A stretch of 64,000 bases of DNA from Rufibacter psychrotolerans (GTDB taxonomy: Bacteria; Bacteroidota; Bacteroidia; Cytophagales; Hymenobacteraceae): NCBI RefSeq assembly GCF_016924645.1, contig NZ_JAFFJV010000001.1, forward strand, positions 1-64,000, read 5' to 3'. Below are positions 28,858 through 38,076 of the stretch, piece by piece. A program made the position numbers and the translations under genes. Within the stretch, counting starts at the first letter, position 1. Each line of letters starts with the position of its first letter. The notes below the pieces were generated by a model. That model made no database searches. It had not been told where the DNA came from and saw only the letters and a list, made by a program, of their open reading frames with translations.

Positions 28858-29772
28858 ATGGAATTATTGCGCCAGCTCTGCCAAATACACGCTCCATCTG
28901 GGAATGAGGTGAAAATGAAAGAGTTCTTGCTGAAGTATGTGGAGGAAAACCAGCAAACCTGGAAAGTGAAACCTCAGATCATCCACGGCAAAGGGTTTCA
29001 GGACTGTCTGCTGTTGGTGTTTGGGCAACCCAGAACGGTGATTTTCGCGCACATGGATTCCATCGGGTTCATGGTGCGCTACGGAAAGCAACTAATCAGG
29101 ATAGGCGGTCCGGATGCGGAGACTGGCTATACTTTGGTGGGCGAGGACAGCCAGGGCAAGATTGAATGCACCCTGCAGGTGGACGAGGACGAGCGGAGCC
29201 TGAGTTATGACTTTGAGCGGGAGATTGAGCGCGGCACCGAGCTGGTGTTTAAGTGCGACTTCCGGGAGACGGAGGAGACCATCCAGAGCTGTTACCTGGA
29301 TAACCGGTTAGGAGTCTGGAACGCGCTGCAGGTGGCGGAGACGCTGGAAAACGGGATCATTGCCTTCGGGTGCTGGGAGGAGACCGGCGGCGGTTCGGTG
29401 GCGTACCTGGCCAAATACATCTATGAAACGTATGGCGTTACCCAGGCGCTCATTTCTGACATTACGTGGGTGACCGAAGGCGTGCATGCCGGGGAGGGCG
29501 TCGCTATTTCCCTGCGGGATTCCCTTATTCCCAGAAGAAGCTTCGTGCAGAAGATCATCCAATTGGCCAGAGAGGCAAATATTCCGCATCAGATAGAGGT
29601 GGAGAGCGCCGGCGGCTCAGACGGGAAGGAACTACACTACGGGAATATTCCGTGGGACTGGTGCTTTATTGGGGCTCCTGAAGATAATGTGCATTCCCCC
29701 GATGAGCTGGTGTACAAGAAAGACATTTACGCCATGGTGGAGCTGTATAAATATCTGATGCAGAAACTCTAA
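28858..29772 (+). CDS. M42/M20-type metallopeptidase (aminopeptidase family)
   Basis: A 304-residue cytoplasmic protein with the ordered metal ligands of the di-zinc aminopeptidases: AHMDSIG (His, Asp) near residue 65, YLDNRLG (bridging Asp) near residue 148, CWEETGGG (catalytic Glu pair) near residue 171, SDITW, and a final His in [21 protein letters not shown] at the N-terminus is typical of M42 enzymes. At 304 residues it is a little shorter than the usual 340-360, mainly in the inserted middle domain. It probably trims peptides; the specificity is unknown. It has its own promoter. Confidence 0.85.
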   Translation: MELLRQLCQIHAPSGNEVKMKEFLLKYVEENQQTWKVKPQIIHGKGFQDCLLLVFGQPRTVIFAHMDSIGFMVRYGKQLIRIGGPDAETGYTLVGEDSQGKIECTLQVDEDERSLSYDFEREIERGTELVFKCDFRETEETIQSCYLDNRLGVWNALQVAETLENGIIAFGCWEETGGGSVAYLAKYIYETYGVTQALISDITWVTEGVHAGEGVAISLRDSLIPRRSFVQKIIQLAREANIPHQIEVESAGGSDGKELHYGNIPWDWCFIGAPEDNVHSPDELVYKKDIYAMVELYKYLMQKL

Positions 29773-29795
29773 GAAAGGCTGCATAGAGTATACCG

Positions 29796-29803
29796 TATAT
29801 TTG
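29796..29803 (+). promoter_or_regulatory. -7 promoter element of hppA
   Basis: TATATTTG matches TAnnTTTG and lies 76 bases before the hppA start. No TTG at -33 spacing was found. Confidence 0.4.
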
Positions 29804-29879
29804 TTTTTTAGGCGAATAAGATTAGCTTGCATGGAGCTTCTTATCCATACATCCAGTCTAACAAACAAAACTTCACTCT

Positions 29880-32126
29880 ATGCAGTCAATCCTCTACGCT
29901 ATTCCTGCTTTCGGGGTGGTGGCCCTGTTGTACACGGCCATCAAATCCGCCTGGGTTGCCAAACAAGATGCTGGCGATCAAAAGATGAGTACCATCTCTA
30001 AGTACATCGCCGAGGGGGCCATGGCCTTCCTGAAGGCAGAGTATAGGGTGCTCACTTATTTTGCGATCATCGCATCGCTTTTTCTGTTTTACTTGGGGTA
30101 TGTAGGGGAGAAGTCCTCGCCCATCATTGTGGCCGCTTTCCTGATTGGAGCGGTTTTCTCGGCCTTGGCAGGTTTCATAGGCATGCGCATTGCCACCAAA
30201 GCCAACGTCCGGACGGCCCAGGCGGCCAGAACCAGCCTGTCTAAAGCTTTGAATGTATCCTTCGGTGGGGGAGCCGTCATGGGGATGGGCGTGGCCGGTC
30301 TGGCCGTTTTGGGGCTTGGATCACTCTTTATTGCCTTTTATTACTGGTTTGTAGAGCGTGCCGGGGCAGGTGCTTCCAGTGAGCAGATGGAAATAGCCCT
30401 GGAGGTGCTCACCGGTTTCTCCCTAGGGGCCGAGAGTATTGCCTTGTTTGCCCGGGTAGGAGGTGGAATCTATACCAAAGCCGCTGACGTAGGAGCTGAC
30501 CTGGTGGGAAAAGTAGAAGCCGGTATTCCAGAAGACGACCCGCGCAACCCTGCCACTATTGCCGACAACGTGGGCGATAACGTGGGCGATGTTGCCGGCA
30601 TGGGGGCTGACCTTTTCGGGTCTTACGTGGCCACCATTCTGGCTACCATGGTGTTGGGCCGCGAAATCTCCGTCACTGATAATTTTGGCGGTTTGTCGCC
30701 CATTATTCTGCCCATGCTCATTGCCGGACTGGGAATTATCTTCTCCATGATTGGGACGTTGTTTGTGCGCGTGCGCGAAGGCGGCAGTGTGCAGGCTGCT
30801 TTGAACATGGGCAACTGGTCCTCGGTGGTTCTAACGGCTATTGCTTCCTATTTCGTCATTGAATGGTTAATGCCAGATACCCTTACCTTGCGCGGTTATG
30901 AATTCACGTCCATGGGTATTTTCTGGGCCGTGATCATCGGGTTGGTGGTGGGCACCCTCATCTCCATCATCACGGAGTACTACACAGCCATGGGTAGAAA
31001 ACCGGTGAACTCTATTGTGCAGCAGTCTTCTACCGGGGCGGCCACCAACATCATTGCGGGCTTGAGTGTGGGCATGATGAGTACCGCCATGCCCATTATT
31101 GTGCTGGCTGCCGGTATCGTGTTTTCCTACGCTGTAGCCGGGCTTTACGGGGTGGCGATTGCCGCCGCCGGGATGATGGCTACCACCGCCATGCAGCTGG
31201 CCATTGATGCCTTCGGGCCCATAGCCGATAACGCCGGCGGGATTGCCGAGATGAGCGAATTACCCAAAGAAGTCCGGGAGCGCACCGATATTTTGGATGC
31301 CGTAGGCAACACCACCGCCGCTACTGGTAAAGGATTTGCCATCGCCTCAGCGGCCTTAACTTCGCTGGCCCTTTTTGCGGCCTTTGTGGGAATCTCCGGC
31401 ATCAGCACCATTGACTTGTACAAGGCGCCGGTATTGGCGGGTTTGTTTATTGGCGGCATGATTCCGTTCGTGTTCTCGGCCTTAGCCATCAGTGCGGTGG
31501 GTAGGGCGGCTATGGCCATGGTGCAGGAAGTGCGCCGGCAGTTCAGAGAGATTCCGGGCATTATGGAAGGAACCGGTAAACCCGAGTACGATAAATGTGT
31601 GGCTATCTCTACCCAGGCGGCTATCCGGGAGATGATGCTGCCTGGCGCTATCGCGTTGATTGTGCCGTTGATTGTTGGCTTTGGGTTGCGCGGCGTTTTT
31701 GACGAAGTTTCCAGTGCCGAGATTCTGGGTGGTTTATTGGCTGGTGTAACGGTAGCGGGCGTTTTGATGGCTATCTTTCAGTCTAACGCCGGCGGTGCCT
31801 GGGACAACGCCAAGAAATCCTTTGAGAAAGGCGTGCTCATTAACGGAGTCATGGAGTACAAAGGCTCTGATCCGCATAAAGCCTCGGTGACCGGTGACAC
31901 CGTGGGCGATCCGTTCAAGGATACTTCTGGGCCGTCTATGAACATCCTCATTAAATTGATGTCCATTGTTTCCCTGGTGATTGCGCCGCACATTGCCGTG
32001 CGCGAAACCCCTGCCGAGGCTCCTGAGAACCGCATTGATGTAGAGAGTACTAACCAGCGGGTACAGAACATAAACCAAGCGGCCACCACCCTCTATTCAC
32101 CGCAATCTAATAACCACAATCGCTGA
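29880..32126 (+). CDS. hppA: membrane-bound ion-translocating pyrophosphatase
   Basis: A 748-residue inner-membrane enzyme with many hydrophobic segments that couples pyrophosphate hydrolysis to outward pumping of H+ or Na+. The pyrophosphate-binding signature [19 protein letters not shown] lies near residue 220, with further acidic motifs at [18 protein letters not shown] and [11 protein letters not shown]. In [15 protein letters not shown] the position that is Lys in K+-independent enzymes is Ala, so this should be the K+-dependent class; whether it pumps H+ or Na+ was not resolved. The C-terminal tail after about residue 715 is polar and not conserved. A hairpin terminator follows. Confidence 0.96.
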   Translation: MQSILYAIPAFGVVALLYTAIKSAWVAKQDAGDQKMSTISKYIAEGAMAFLKAEYRVLTYFAIIASLFLFYLGYVGEKSSPIIVAAFLIGAVFSALAGFIGMRIATKANVRTAQAARTSLSKALNVSFGGGAVMGMGVAGLAVLGLGSLFIAFYYWFVERAGAGASSEQMEIALEVLTGFSLGAESIALFARVGGGIYTKAADVGADLVGKVEAGIPEDDPRNPATIADNVGDNVGDVAGMGADLFGSYVATILATMVLGREISVTDNFGGLSPIILPMLIAGLGIIFSMIGTLFVRVREGGSVQAALNMGNWSSVVLTAIASYFVIEWLMPDTLTLRGYEFTSMGIFWAVIIGLVVGTLISIITEYYTAMGRKPVNSIVQQSSTGAATNIIAGLSVGMMSTAMPIIVLAAGIVFSYAVAGLYGVAIAAAGMMATTAMQLAIDAFGPIADNAGGIAEMSELPKEVRERTDILDAVGNTTAATGKGFAIASAALTSLALFAAFVGISGISTIDLYKAPVLAGLFIGGMIPFVFSALAISAVGRAAMAMVQEVRRQFREIPGIMEGTGKPEYDKCVAISTQAAIREMMLPGAIALIVPLIVGFGLRGVFDEVSSAEILGGLLAGVTVAGVLMAIFQSNAGGAWDNAKKSFEKGVLINGVMEYKGSDPHKASVTGDTVGDPFKDTSGPSMNILIKLMSIVSLVIAPHIAVRETPAEAPENRIDVESTNQRVQNINQAATTLYSPQSNNHNR

Positions 32127-32154
32127 TAAAGCGATGGTTCAGGTACTTCCGTTT

Positions 32155-32192
32155 ATAGCCTCTTTCCGCAGAAAGGGGCTATTTTCTTTTCT
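32155..32192 (+). terminator. hairpin terminator after hppA
   Basis: A 12-base stem (32155-32166 with 32171-32182, one G-T pair) around a 4-base loop, followed by a T-rich stretch (TTTTCTTTTCTTT). It begins 28 bases after the hppA stop. Confidence 0.75.
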
Positions 32193-32239
32193 TTAAGGCA
32201 GTTTTTGCGCAAATTTGATGCTTCCTATACCCTAGACTA

Positions 32240-32779
32240 ATGCAAAAGCCACCGGTAACCATCCAGGACAAGCAATTCAGTATCTACATTCCAGAGCGCA
32301 AAATCCTTCACAGCGTGGAGATTGTAGCGGCCCGTTTAAGCCATGATTACAAAGGGAAACAGCCGCTTTTTCTATCGGTGTTGAATGGCTCTTTTATGTT
32401 TGCCTCTGATCTAATGAAAGAGATGAGCATTGAGTGCGAGATTGCGTTCATGCGCCTTTCCTCGTACGCAGACATGGAAAGCACCGGGCAGGTGAAGGAA
32501 ATCATGGGCCTGAAGGAAGACATCAGAGGCCGTCATGTGGTAGTGGTGGAGGACATTGTGGACACCGGGCATACCATTGCGGGGTTGATTCCTCAGTTGC
32601 AGGAGAAAGGAGCGGCCTCTATTGAAGTGGCTACGTTGCTGATCAAGCCCGAAAGCCTGCAGCACGAACTGAACATCAAGTATCCGGCCATGTCCATTGC
32701 CAATGACTTTGTGGTTGGCTACGGCTTGGATTACAACGGCCTGGGCCGGAATCTGCGCGACATCTACAAGGTCATGTAG
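32240..32779 (+). CDS. hpt: hypoxanthine phosphoribosyltransferase
   Basis: A 179-residue purine salvage enzyme that joins hypoxanthine or guanine with PRPP. The PRPP-binding loop VVVVEDIVDTGHTI lies at about residues 94-107; FLSVLNGSFMFASDL carries the pyrophosphate-contacting loop, and the C-terminal VGYGLDYNGLGRNLRDIY is the usual family ending. It is not closely linked to hppA (terminator between) or to adk. One copy of the dispersed palindrome family begins 8 bases after its stop. Confidence 0.95.
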   Translation: MQKPPVTIQDKQFSIYIPERKILHSVEIVAARLSHDYKGKQPLFLSVLNGSFMFASDLMKEMSIECEIAFMRLSSYADMESTGQVKEIMGLKEDIRGRHVVVVEDIVDTGHTIAGLIPQLQEKGAASIEVATLLIKPESLQHELNIKYPAMSIANDFVVGYGLDYNGLGRNLRDIYKVM

Positions 32780-32786
32780 CCAAGGG

Positions 32787-32824
32787 CGTTTCTGGGCTGT
32801 TTCCCGGAAAGTAGCCCTGAAACG
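32787..32824. repeat. dispersed palindrome family, copy after hpt
   Basis: Arms CGTTTC-GGGCT-TTTCC and CGGAAA-AGCCC-GAAACG pair with few mismatches. It sits 8 bases after the hpt stop, so it may also act as its terminator. Confidence 0.75.
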
Positions 32825-32879
32825 GAATCTGATCTGAAGCCAGCGTCTTGAAAGGCTGTCATTTCCAAGATTTTATTCT

Positions 32880-32887
32880 TACTTTTG
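32880..32887 (+). promoter_or_regulatory. -7 promoter element of adk
   Basis: TACTTTTG matches TAnnTTTG and ends 23 bases before the adk ATG at 32911. No clear TTG at -33 was seen. Confidence 0.5.
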
Positions 32888-32910
32888 TTTTTCTCACAAT
32901 TTCAAAACTC

Positions 32911-33504
32911 ATGCTGAACATCGTACTCTTCGGTCCTCCAGGTGCAGGAAAAGGCACGCAGAGCCAGAAACTAATTGAAAAATACGGCCTGATTCACCTT
33001 TCTACCGGTGATTTGCTCCGCTCTGAGATTGCGCAGGGCACAGAGCTTGGCTTGAAAGCGAAAGGCCTGATGGATGCCGGGCTTCTGGTGCCAGACGAAG
33101 TAGTGATTGGCATGATTGAGTCTAAGCTGAACGATAACCGTACCGCCGCCGGATTCATCTTTGACGGTTTCCCGCGTACCGTTCCGCAGGCCGAGGCTCT
33201 GGATCAATTGCTGGAGAGATACGGCCAAAGCATCAGCTGCATGGTGGCACTGGAAGTGTCAGAAGAAGAGTTGGTGAAGCGCCTGTTGCTTCGTGGCCAA
33301 ACCTCGGGCCGCCCAGACGATGCGGATGAGACGTTGATCCAGAAGCGCGTGCAGGAGTACAACAACAAAACCGCTCCGGTGGCCAACTATTACGCAGAGC
33401 AGAACAAGTTCTTCGCCATTGACGGCATTGGCGAGATTGACGAAATCTTTGCCAAAACCTGCGAGATTATTGATGCTTGCCAGATAGCACTGAACAATAA
33501 ATAA
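32911..33504 (+). CDS. adk: adenylate kinase
   Basis: Interconverts ATP + AMP and 2 ADP. The start at 32911 gives the standard MLNIVLFGPPGAGKGT opening with the P-loop at residues 8-15; the frame is open 21 codons further up, but that would pass through the promoter. Other motifs are STGDLLRSEI, the AMP-binding FIFDGFPRTVPQAEAL, and RGQTSGRPDDADETL. At 197 residues it is the short form with a brief lid and no zinc-binding cysteines in it. The next gene, obg, is 136 bases downstream. Confidence 0.97.
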   Translation: MLNIVLFGPPGAGKGTQSQKLIEKYGLIHLSTGDLLRSEIAQGTELGLKAKGLMDAGLLVPDEVVIGMIESKLNDNRTAAGFIFDGFPRTVPQAEALDQLLERYGQSISCMVALEVSEEELVKRLLLRGQTSGRPDDADETLIQKRVQEYNNKTAPVANYYAEQNKFFAIDGIGEIDEIFAKTCEIIDACQIALNNK

Positions 33505-33640
33505 CAAGCGGTTGTTGTAGAGAGGCAGGAAGGTTTTTCCTGCTGTACAGCACAGCCGTACATTTCTGATAGAGTATTCCGGAAGCATTCCCCAAAAAGG
33601 AATGCTTCCTTTTTGAAGGTTAAACACAAACGTACTTACT

Positions 33641-34636
33641 GTGTCATCATCCAATTTTATTGACTACGTCAAGATATGCTGCCGGTCAGGGCACGGCGGA
33701 GCCGGTTCTGCGCACCTGCACCGCGACAAGAAAACTGCCAAAGGCGGTCCCGATGGCGGTGACGGTGGCCGGGGAGGGCACATCATCCTGAAAGGAAACG
33801 CCCAGCTCTGGACCCTGCTCCACCTGCAATACCAGAAACACGTGATCGCGGAGAACGGCGGCAACGGCGGACCCAGCCATTCCAGCGGGGCTTACGGGAA
33901 AGACATCATCCTGGAAGTTCCCATCGGGACCATTGCGCGGGACGCTGAGACCGGCGAGATCAAAGCCGAAATCACCCAGGACGGGCAGATGGAAATCATC
34001 ACACCAGGTGGCCGGGGTGGTCTGGGCAACGCCCATTTCAAATCGCCCACAAACCAGACGCCTATGCACGCCCAACCGGGTGAACCGGGTCTGGAAGAAT
34101 GGACCATCCTGGAGCTGAAACTGCTCGCCGATGTGGGGCTGGTAGGCTTTCCTAATGCCGGTAAGTCTACGTTGCTGTCAGTGGTATCGGCGGCTACGCC
34201 GAAGATCGCGAATTACCCATTCACTACCTTGGTTCCTAACCTAGGCGTAGTGGCGTACCGCGATTACAAATCCTTCGTGATGGCCGACATTCCGGGGATT
34301 ATTGAAGGTGCTTCTGAGGGCAAAGGTTTGGGGATTCGGTTCCTGAAGCACATCGAACGGAACTCTATTCTGTTGTTCATGATCTCGGTAGAGAGCCCGG
34401 ATATTGCCGAGGAGTACGAGATATTGGTGAACGAGCTGCGCACCTACAACCCCGAGCTGCTGCACAAACAGCGTCTGTTGGCCATCACCAAAACTGACCT
34501 CATTGACGATGAACTGGAAGCCGAAATGCGCGCCACCTTGCCGCAGGATCTGCCTACCATCTTCATCTCCAGCCTTACCAACAAGAACATCATGCAACTG
34601 AAAGACATGATCTGGAAGGCGCTGAACACCGCGTAA
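33641..34636 (+). CDS. obg: GTPase Obg/CgtA
   Basis: A 331-residue ribosome-associated GTPase. The glycine-rich Obg fold covers about residues 1-158 ([22 protein letters not shown]), then the G domain: G1 [13 protein letters not shown]3 [17 protein letters not shown]4 TKTDL and G5 ISSLTNK. The C-terminal OCT domain of some Obg proteins is absent, which is common in Bacteroidota. The start is a GTG at 33641; the resulting [13 protein letters not shown]-terminus fits related proteins and no ATG fits. It acts in 50S subunit maturation. Confidence 0.95.
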   Translation: MSSSNFIDYVKICCRSGHGGAGSAHLHRDKKTAKGGPDGGDGGRGGHIILKGNAQLWTLLHLQYQKHVIAENGGNGGPSHSSGAYGKDIILEVPIGTIARDAETGEIKAEITQDGQMEIITPGGRGGLGNAHFKSPTNQTPMHAQPGEPGLEEWTILELKLLADVGLVGFPNAGKSTLLSVVSAATPKIANYPFTTLVPNLGVVAYRDYKSFVMADIPGIIEGASEGKGLGIRFLKHIERNSILLFMISVESPDIAEEYEILVNELRTYNPELLHKQRLLAITKTDLIDDELEAEMRATLPQDLPTIFISSLTNKNIMQLKDMIWKALNTA

Positions 34637-34681
34637 GTGGTGAGCGATCAATGTTTATGAACAATAGGTTGAGTGTAGGCT

Positions 34682-34716
34682 TTGGGCCTGTTTTGCGCAA
34701 AGCAGCGCTAAAACGG
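34682..34716. repeat. dispersed palindrome family, copy after obg
   Basis: TTGGGCCTGTTTTGCGC / AAAGCAGCGCTAAAACGG, a weaker pairing version of the family. Confidence 0.55.
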
Positions 34717-34738
34717 ATCAACCAACTGTTAGGTACTA

Positions 34739-34795
34739 TGGCGCGGAAGTTACTTCCGTGCCTAATGAGCAAGACACGGAAGTAAATCCGCGCCA
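34739..34795. repeat. GGCGCGGAAGT palindromic element, copy 1
   Basis: Left arm 34739-34760 and right arm 34775-34795 are inverted repeats with one small difference; each arm is itself partly palindromic (GGAAGTTACTTCC). The same sequences recur at 40693-40716 and 40840-40864, so this is a dispersed element. Confidence 0.75.
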
Positions 34796-34825
34796 CAGAA
34801 GAATTTTGAAAATAAGGTAAGTAGG

Positions 34826-34861
34826 GTTTTGAGGCTGTTTTCTACAATTCGGGCTCAAAAT
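34826..34861. repeat. dispersed palindrome family, copy upstream of grpE
   Basis: GTTTTGAGGCTGTTTTC / AATTCGGGCTCAAAAT, an imperfect hairpin of the common family. Confidence 0.6.
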
Positions 34862-34905
34862 CTGCTGAACCAATCTGTCCGCCCAAATTGTTTTGCCACT
34901 GCTGA

Positions 34906-34955
34906 AAACTGCCATCTGCGTGACAGAAAGAAAGAGAAGAACCGGATGGCAGTTT
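34906..34955 (+). promoter_or_regulatory. inverted repeat upstream of grpE promoter
   Basis: AAACTGCCATC (34906-34916) and GATGGCAGTTT (34945-34955) form a perfect 11-base inverted repeat centred about 85 bases before the predicted transcription start. This is a plausible position for an activator site of a sigma-54 promoter. Confidence 0.4.
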
Positions 34956-34987
34956 AAGTAAAATGCCAGTTTGGCATAAAAAAAGGT

Positions 34988-35004
34988 TTGGCAAAATAGT
35001 TGCC
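34988..35004 (+). promoter_or_regulatory. sigma-54-type (-24/-12) promoter of grpE-dnaJ
   Basis: TTGGCAAAATAGTTGCC has GG (34990-34991) and GC (35002-35003) separated by exactly 10 bases, the invariant spacing of RpoN promoters, and resembles TTGGCAC-N5-TTGC. The start codon is about 48 bases downstream. A small palindrome ATGCCA-GTT-TGGCAT lies just upstream (34963-34977). Confidence 0.55.
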
Positions 35005-35051
35005 TCTGTAAGGCACGCCATAAATAGAAGAATTAAAATCTTTAAGGATAT

Positions 35052-35627
35052 ATGACGACATCAGCTGAACAAAATCCTCAGGAACAAGAGAATATACAAC
35101 CAGAAAACGCTCAGGAGACAACTGAGCAAACCGCTACTGCAACTGAGGGGCAGGAACAGAATGCAGGGGCTGAAGCTACAACTGCCCAGGCCGGTAATTC
35201 TGATCTGGACGAGCTGAAAGACAAGTACCTGCGCCTGCACGCAGAATTTGACAACTTCAGACGCCGTACCTCTAAGGAGCGCCTGGAGCTATTTAAAACC
35301 GCCAACCAGGAGCTCATGGTGGCCCTGTTACCGGTGCTGGATGACTTTGAGCGCGCCCAGGCGGCCATCAAAGACGCTCAGGATGTAACGGCAGTACGCG
35401 AAGGGGTGGAACTGGTATTCGGGAAGCTGCAAAGCATCTTGACCCAGAAAGGACTGAAGCCAATGGAAGCAGTAGGGCAGCCATTTGACGCCGAGGTGCA
35501 CGAAGCCATCACCCAGATTCCGGCTCCTTCAGAGGAGATGAAAGGAAAAGTGATTGATCAAGTAGAGAAAGGATATTACCTCAATGACAAAGTGGTTCGC
35601 TTTGCCAAGGTGGTAATTGGAGCATAA
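35052..35627 (+). CDS. grpE: nucleotide exchange factor GrpE
   Basis: A 191-residue co-chaperone that exchanges ADP for ATP on DnaK. The first 55 residues are Gln/Glu/Thr-rich and probably disordered. A coiled-coil helix follows ([20 protein letters not shown], then [20 protein letters not shown]), then the C-terminal beta domain with [13 protein letters not shown] and [16 protein letters not shown], the family signature. It is 4 bases upstream of dnaJ, so the two are co-expressed. A sigma-54-like promoter precedes it. dnaK is not in the window. Confidence 0.96.
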   Translation: MTTSAEQNPQEQENIQPENAQETTEQTATATEGQEQNAGAEATTAQAGNSDLDELKDKYLRLHAEFDNFRRRTSKERLELFKTANQELMVALLPVLDDFERAQAAIKDAQDVTAVREGVELVFGKLQSILTQKGLKPMEAVGQPFDAEVHEAITQIPAPSEEMKGKVIDQVEKGYYLNDKVVRFAKVVIGA

Positions 35628-35631
35628 GACC

Positions 35632-36780
35632 ATGGCTAAGAGAGATTATTACGAAGTATTAGGCGTAGCCAAAGGGGCTTCCCAGGACGAGATCAAGAAG
35701 GCGTACCGCAAGATCGCCATCAAGTATCACCCTGACAAGAACCCCGATGATCCTTCTGCCGAGGACAAGTTCAAGGAAGCGGCTGAGGCCTACGAGGTCC
35801 TGAGCGATGAGCAGAAACGCCAGCGCTACGACCAGTTCGGTCATCAGGGCATGAACGGCGGCTTCGGTGGCGGAGGCGGCATGAACATGGAAGACATCTT
35901 CTCCCAGTTCGGCGACATCTTCGGTGGCGGAGGCGGCGGGTTCGAGAGCTTCTTCGGGGGCGGAGGACAGCGCGGCGGACGCCGGGTGCGCAAAGGCAGC
36001 AACCTGCGCATTAAGCTGAAGCTGAACCTGGAGGAAGTAGCTAAAGGCGTTGAGAAGAAAATCAAGGTGAAACGCTACGAGGCTTGCCAGGTCTGCGACG
36101 GAAACGGTTCTAAAAACGGTTCTTCTTTGCAAACCTGCGGTACCTGCCAGGGCCAGGGCCAGGTAAAACGCGTGGTGAACACCATGCTAGGCCAGATGGT
36201 CTCTTCCAGCACCTGTCCTACCTGCCACGGCGAGGGCAAGATGGTTAGCCAGAAATGCGATGCCTGCCACGGCGAAGGACGTCAGCTCCGCGAAGAGGTA
36301 ATTTCCATCAACGTACCCGCCGGCGTGGCCGATGGTATGCAGCTGTCTATGAGCGGCAAAGGAAACGTGCCTGAAAGAGGTGGTATTCCGGGTGATTTGC
36401 TTATCCAGATTGAGGAAGAAGCTCACCCAACCCTGCGCCGCGACGGCAACAACGTGATGTTTGAGCAGTACGTGAGCTTTGTGGACGCTACGTTGGGTGC
36501 AAGTGTGGAAGTACCCACCATTGAAGGCAAGGTAAAGATCAAGATCGATCCGGGAACCCAGTCTGGCAAGATCCTGCGCCTGCGCGGCAAAGGTATTCCA
36601 GACATCAACGGCTACGGCAAAGGTGACCAACTGATCCACATCAACGTCTGGACACCGAAGAACGTGAACTCAGAGGAGCGCCAGATTCTGGAGCGCCTGC
36701 GTGATTCGCAGAACTTCGCGCCAAACCCAGGCAAAAACGAGAAAGGCTTCTTCGAGAAAATGAAGGAGTACTTTCAATAA
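35632..36780 (+). CDS. dnaJ: chaperone DnaJ
   Basis: A 382-residue type I Hsp40 that stimulates DnaK ATPase. The J domain covers residues 1-70 with HPD at 33-35, then a Gly/Phe-rich linker (about 75-125, [14 protein letters not shown]). The zinc region has four CxxCxGxG repeats ([32 protein letters not shown]), followed by the C-terminal substrate-binding domains. The ATG at 35632 gives the standard [12 protein letters not shown] start; it lies just after the grpE stop. A strong hairpin terminator follows at 36826. Confidence 0.97.
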   Translation: MAKRDYYEVLGVAKGASQDEIKKAYRKIAIKYHPDKNPDDPSAEDKFKEAAEAYEVLSDEQKRQRYDQFGHQGMNGGFGGGGGMNMEDIFSQFGDIFGGGGGGFESFFGGGGQRGGRRVRKGSNLRIKLKLNLEEVAKGVEKKIKVKRYEACQVCDGNGSKNGSSLQTCGTCQGQGQVKRVVNTMLGQMVSSSTCPTCHGEGKMVSQKCDACHGEGRQLREEVISINVPAGVADGMQLSMSGKGNVPERGGIPGDLLIQIEEEAHPTLRRDGNNVMFEQYVSFVDATLGASVEVPTIEGKVKIKIDPGTQSGKILRLRGKGIPDINGYGKGDQLIHINVWTPKNVNSEERQILERLRDSQNFAPNPGKNEKGFFEKMKEYFQ

Positions 36781-36825
36781 GGAGTTCTGAGTCTTGAGTC
36801 CAGAGTTCTGAGTCAAGATATTATA

Positions 36826-36863
36826 CAAGGCCCGCTTTTCATCTGAAAAGCGGGCCTTGCTGT
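36826..36863 (+). terminator. hairpin terminator after dnaJ
   Basis: A perfect 15-base stem (36826-36840 with 36845-36859) around a 4-base loop, followed by CTGTTTAT. It begins 46 bases after the dnaJ stop. Confidence 0.8.
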
Positions 36864-36869
36864 TTATAA

Positions 36870-36899
36870 GCTGATTTCTGGAAAATGGCCCTGAAACGT
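36870..36899. repeat. dispersed palindrome family, partial copy
   Basis: GCTGATTTCTGGAAAATGG then CCCTGAAACG matches the right two-thirds of the family. It runs into the left terminal repeat of the MITE-like element. Confidence 0.5.
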
Positions 36900-37067
36900 A
36901 GCGGCGTTACCCTGTAACGCCGGGGTGCCATGAAACAGAAACGCCTCACCCCATGCAGGCCTGCCACCACCTCAGAGTCTGAAGTTGCAAAAAGCCGTGA
37001 TAGGTGATTTGCAACGGACCTGCTTCGTAGAACCACGTCGTTACAGGGTAACGCCGCTACGTTTCAG
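36891..37067. mobile_element. MITE-like element with perfect 29-base terminal inverted repeats
   Basis: Bases 36891-36919 and 37039-37067 are exact reverse complements (outer end CTGAAACGTAGCGGCGTTAC). The 177-base unit has no open frame worth calling and no transposase, as expected of a miniature non-autonomous element or large palindromic repeat. The CGTTTCAG ends are shared with the dispersed palindrome family. Confidence 0.6.
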
Positions 37068-37097
37068 ACCTATTTCCCTAAAAACAGGCCTGAAACG
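37060..37097. repeat. dispersed palindrome family, copy next to MITE-like element
   Basis: CGTTTCAG at 37060-37067 pairs with CTGAAACG at 37090-37097; the inner part (CCTATTTCCC, AAAAACAGGC) follows the family. Confidence 0.65.
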
Positions 37098-37166
37098 TGT
37101 TTTTGCCGGCCTTGCAAAGGGTGCCGCTTTCCCTTAGCTTTAGCACAGAAACAAATACCTACTTCT

Positions 37167-38072
37167 TTGCAACCCATCCTGCAGATTCAAGGCGTAAGCA
37201 AATTCTACGAGGCGCACCAGGCATTGAACCAAGTCTCTTTTGACGTTCCCAAGGGCAGCATTTTCGGGCTGTTAGGGCCCAATGGAGCCGGAAAGACCTC
37301 GCTTATCCGCATCATTACCCAAATCACCGCGCCCGACGAGGGCCGCGTCTTCTTTGAAGGTCAGCCGTTGCAACCTCAGCATGTGCAGCAGATCGGGTAC
37401 CTGCCCGAGGAACGGGGCCTGTACAAGAAAATGAAGGTGGGGGAGCAGTTGGTGTACCTGGCCCGGCTCAGAGGCATGGAAAAAGCAGATGCGGTGCAAC
37501 GCATAAAAGTCTGGGCCGAGCGGCTGAACCTCAAGGAGTGGCTCACCAAGAACGTGGAAGACCTTTCCAAGGGCATGCAGCAGAAAGTGCAGTTCATCGC
37601 CACCGTTTTGCATGAACCCAAACTGCTGATTCTGGACGAGCCTTTCTCGGGCTTTGATCCGGTCAACGCCAACATCATTCGGGACGAGATACTGAAGCTA
37701 CGGGAGCAGGGCTGTACGGTCATTTTCTCCACGCACCGCATGGAATCGGTGGAACAGATGTGCGATTACATTGTCATGATCAACCAATCGCAGAAAGTGC
37801 TGGAAGGTAGTGTGCGGGAGGTGAAATCACGGTACACCAGCCACACGTACCAGGTGGAGGGAACGGGTAAACTCATGATCACGTCGCCTGATTTTAAGGT
37901 ATTATCGCAGAAACAGCACGGAAACCACTTTCAGGCGCAGGTGCAGTTGGAGCCGCAGGTGGGGCCTAACCAGTTGCTGCGCTACCTGATTGAGCGGGTG
38001 GAGGTGCAGCATTTCCAGGAGGAGGTGCCCAGCATACATGATATTTTTGTTCAAACCGTAACGGAGGAATAA
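37167..38072 (+). CDS. ABC transporter ATP-binding protein (NatA-like)
   Basis: A 301-residue ATPase of the ABC-2 exporter type. Walker A GPNGAGKTS lies at residues 37-45, the Q-loop is in TQITAPDEG, the signature is LSKGMQQKVQF near residue 133, Walker B is LLILDEPFSGFDP and the H-loop FSTHRME. The C-terminal 90 residues after the ATPase domain are of the NatA/DrrA kind. The start is a TTG at 37167; no ATG gives a sensible N-terminus. The permease gene begins 4 bases after its stop. Substrate unknown; Na+ or drug efflux is typical for the class. Confidence 0.9.
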   Translation: MQPILQIQGVSKFYEAHQALNQVSFDVPKGSIFGLLGPNGAGKTSLIRIITQITAPDEGRVFFEGQPLQPQHVQQIGYLPEERGLYKKMKVGEQLVYLARLRGMEKADAVQRIKVWAERLNLKEWLTKNVEDLSKGMQQKVQFIATVLHEPKLLILDEPFSGFDPVNANIIRDEILKLREQGCTVIFSTHRMESVEQMCDYIVMINQSQKVLEGSVREVKSRYTSHTYQVEGTGKLMITSPDFKVLSQKQHGNHFQAQVQLEPQVGPNQLLRYLIERVEVQHFQEEVPSIHDIFVQTVTEE

Positions 38073-38076
38073 GCGC

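Larger units (their letters stand above)
34637..35051. other. intergenic region between obg and grpE
   Basis: These 415 bases contain two palindrome-family copies (34682-34716 and 34826-34861), a separate 57-base inverted repeat (34739-34795), an 11-base inverted repeat (34906-34955) and a sigma-54-like promoter (34988-35004). No gene is seen. It is one of the most repeat-dense gaps in the window. Confidence 0.7.
36781..37166. other. intergenic region between dnaJ and ABC transporter
   Basis: These 386 bases hold short GAGTTCTGAGTC direct repeats (36782 and 36803), the dnaJ terminator (36826-36863), a MITE-like element with 29-base terminal inverted repeats (36891-37067) and palindrome-family copies on both sides of it. 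No gene is seen. Confidence 0.7.
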
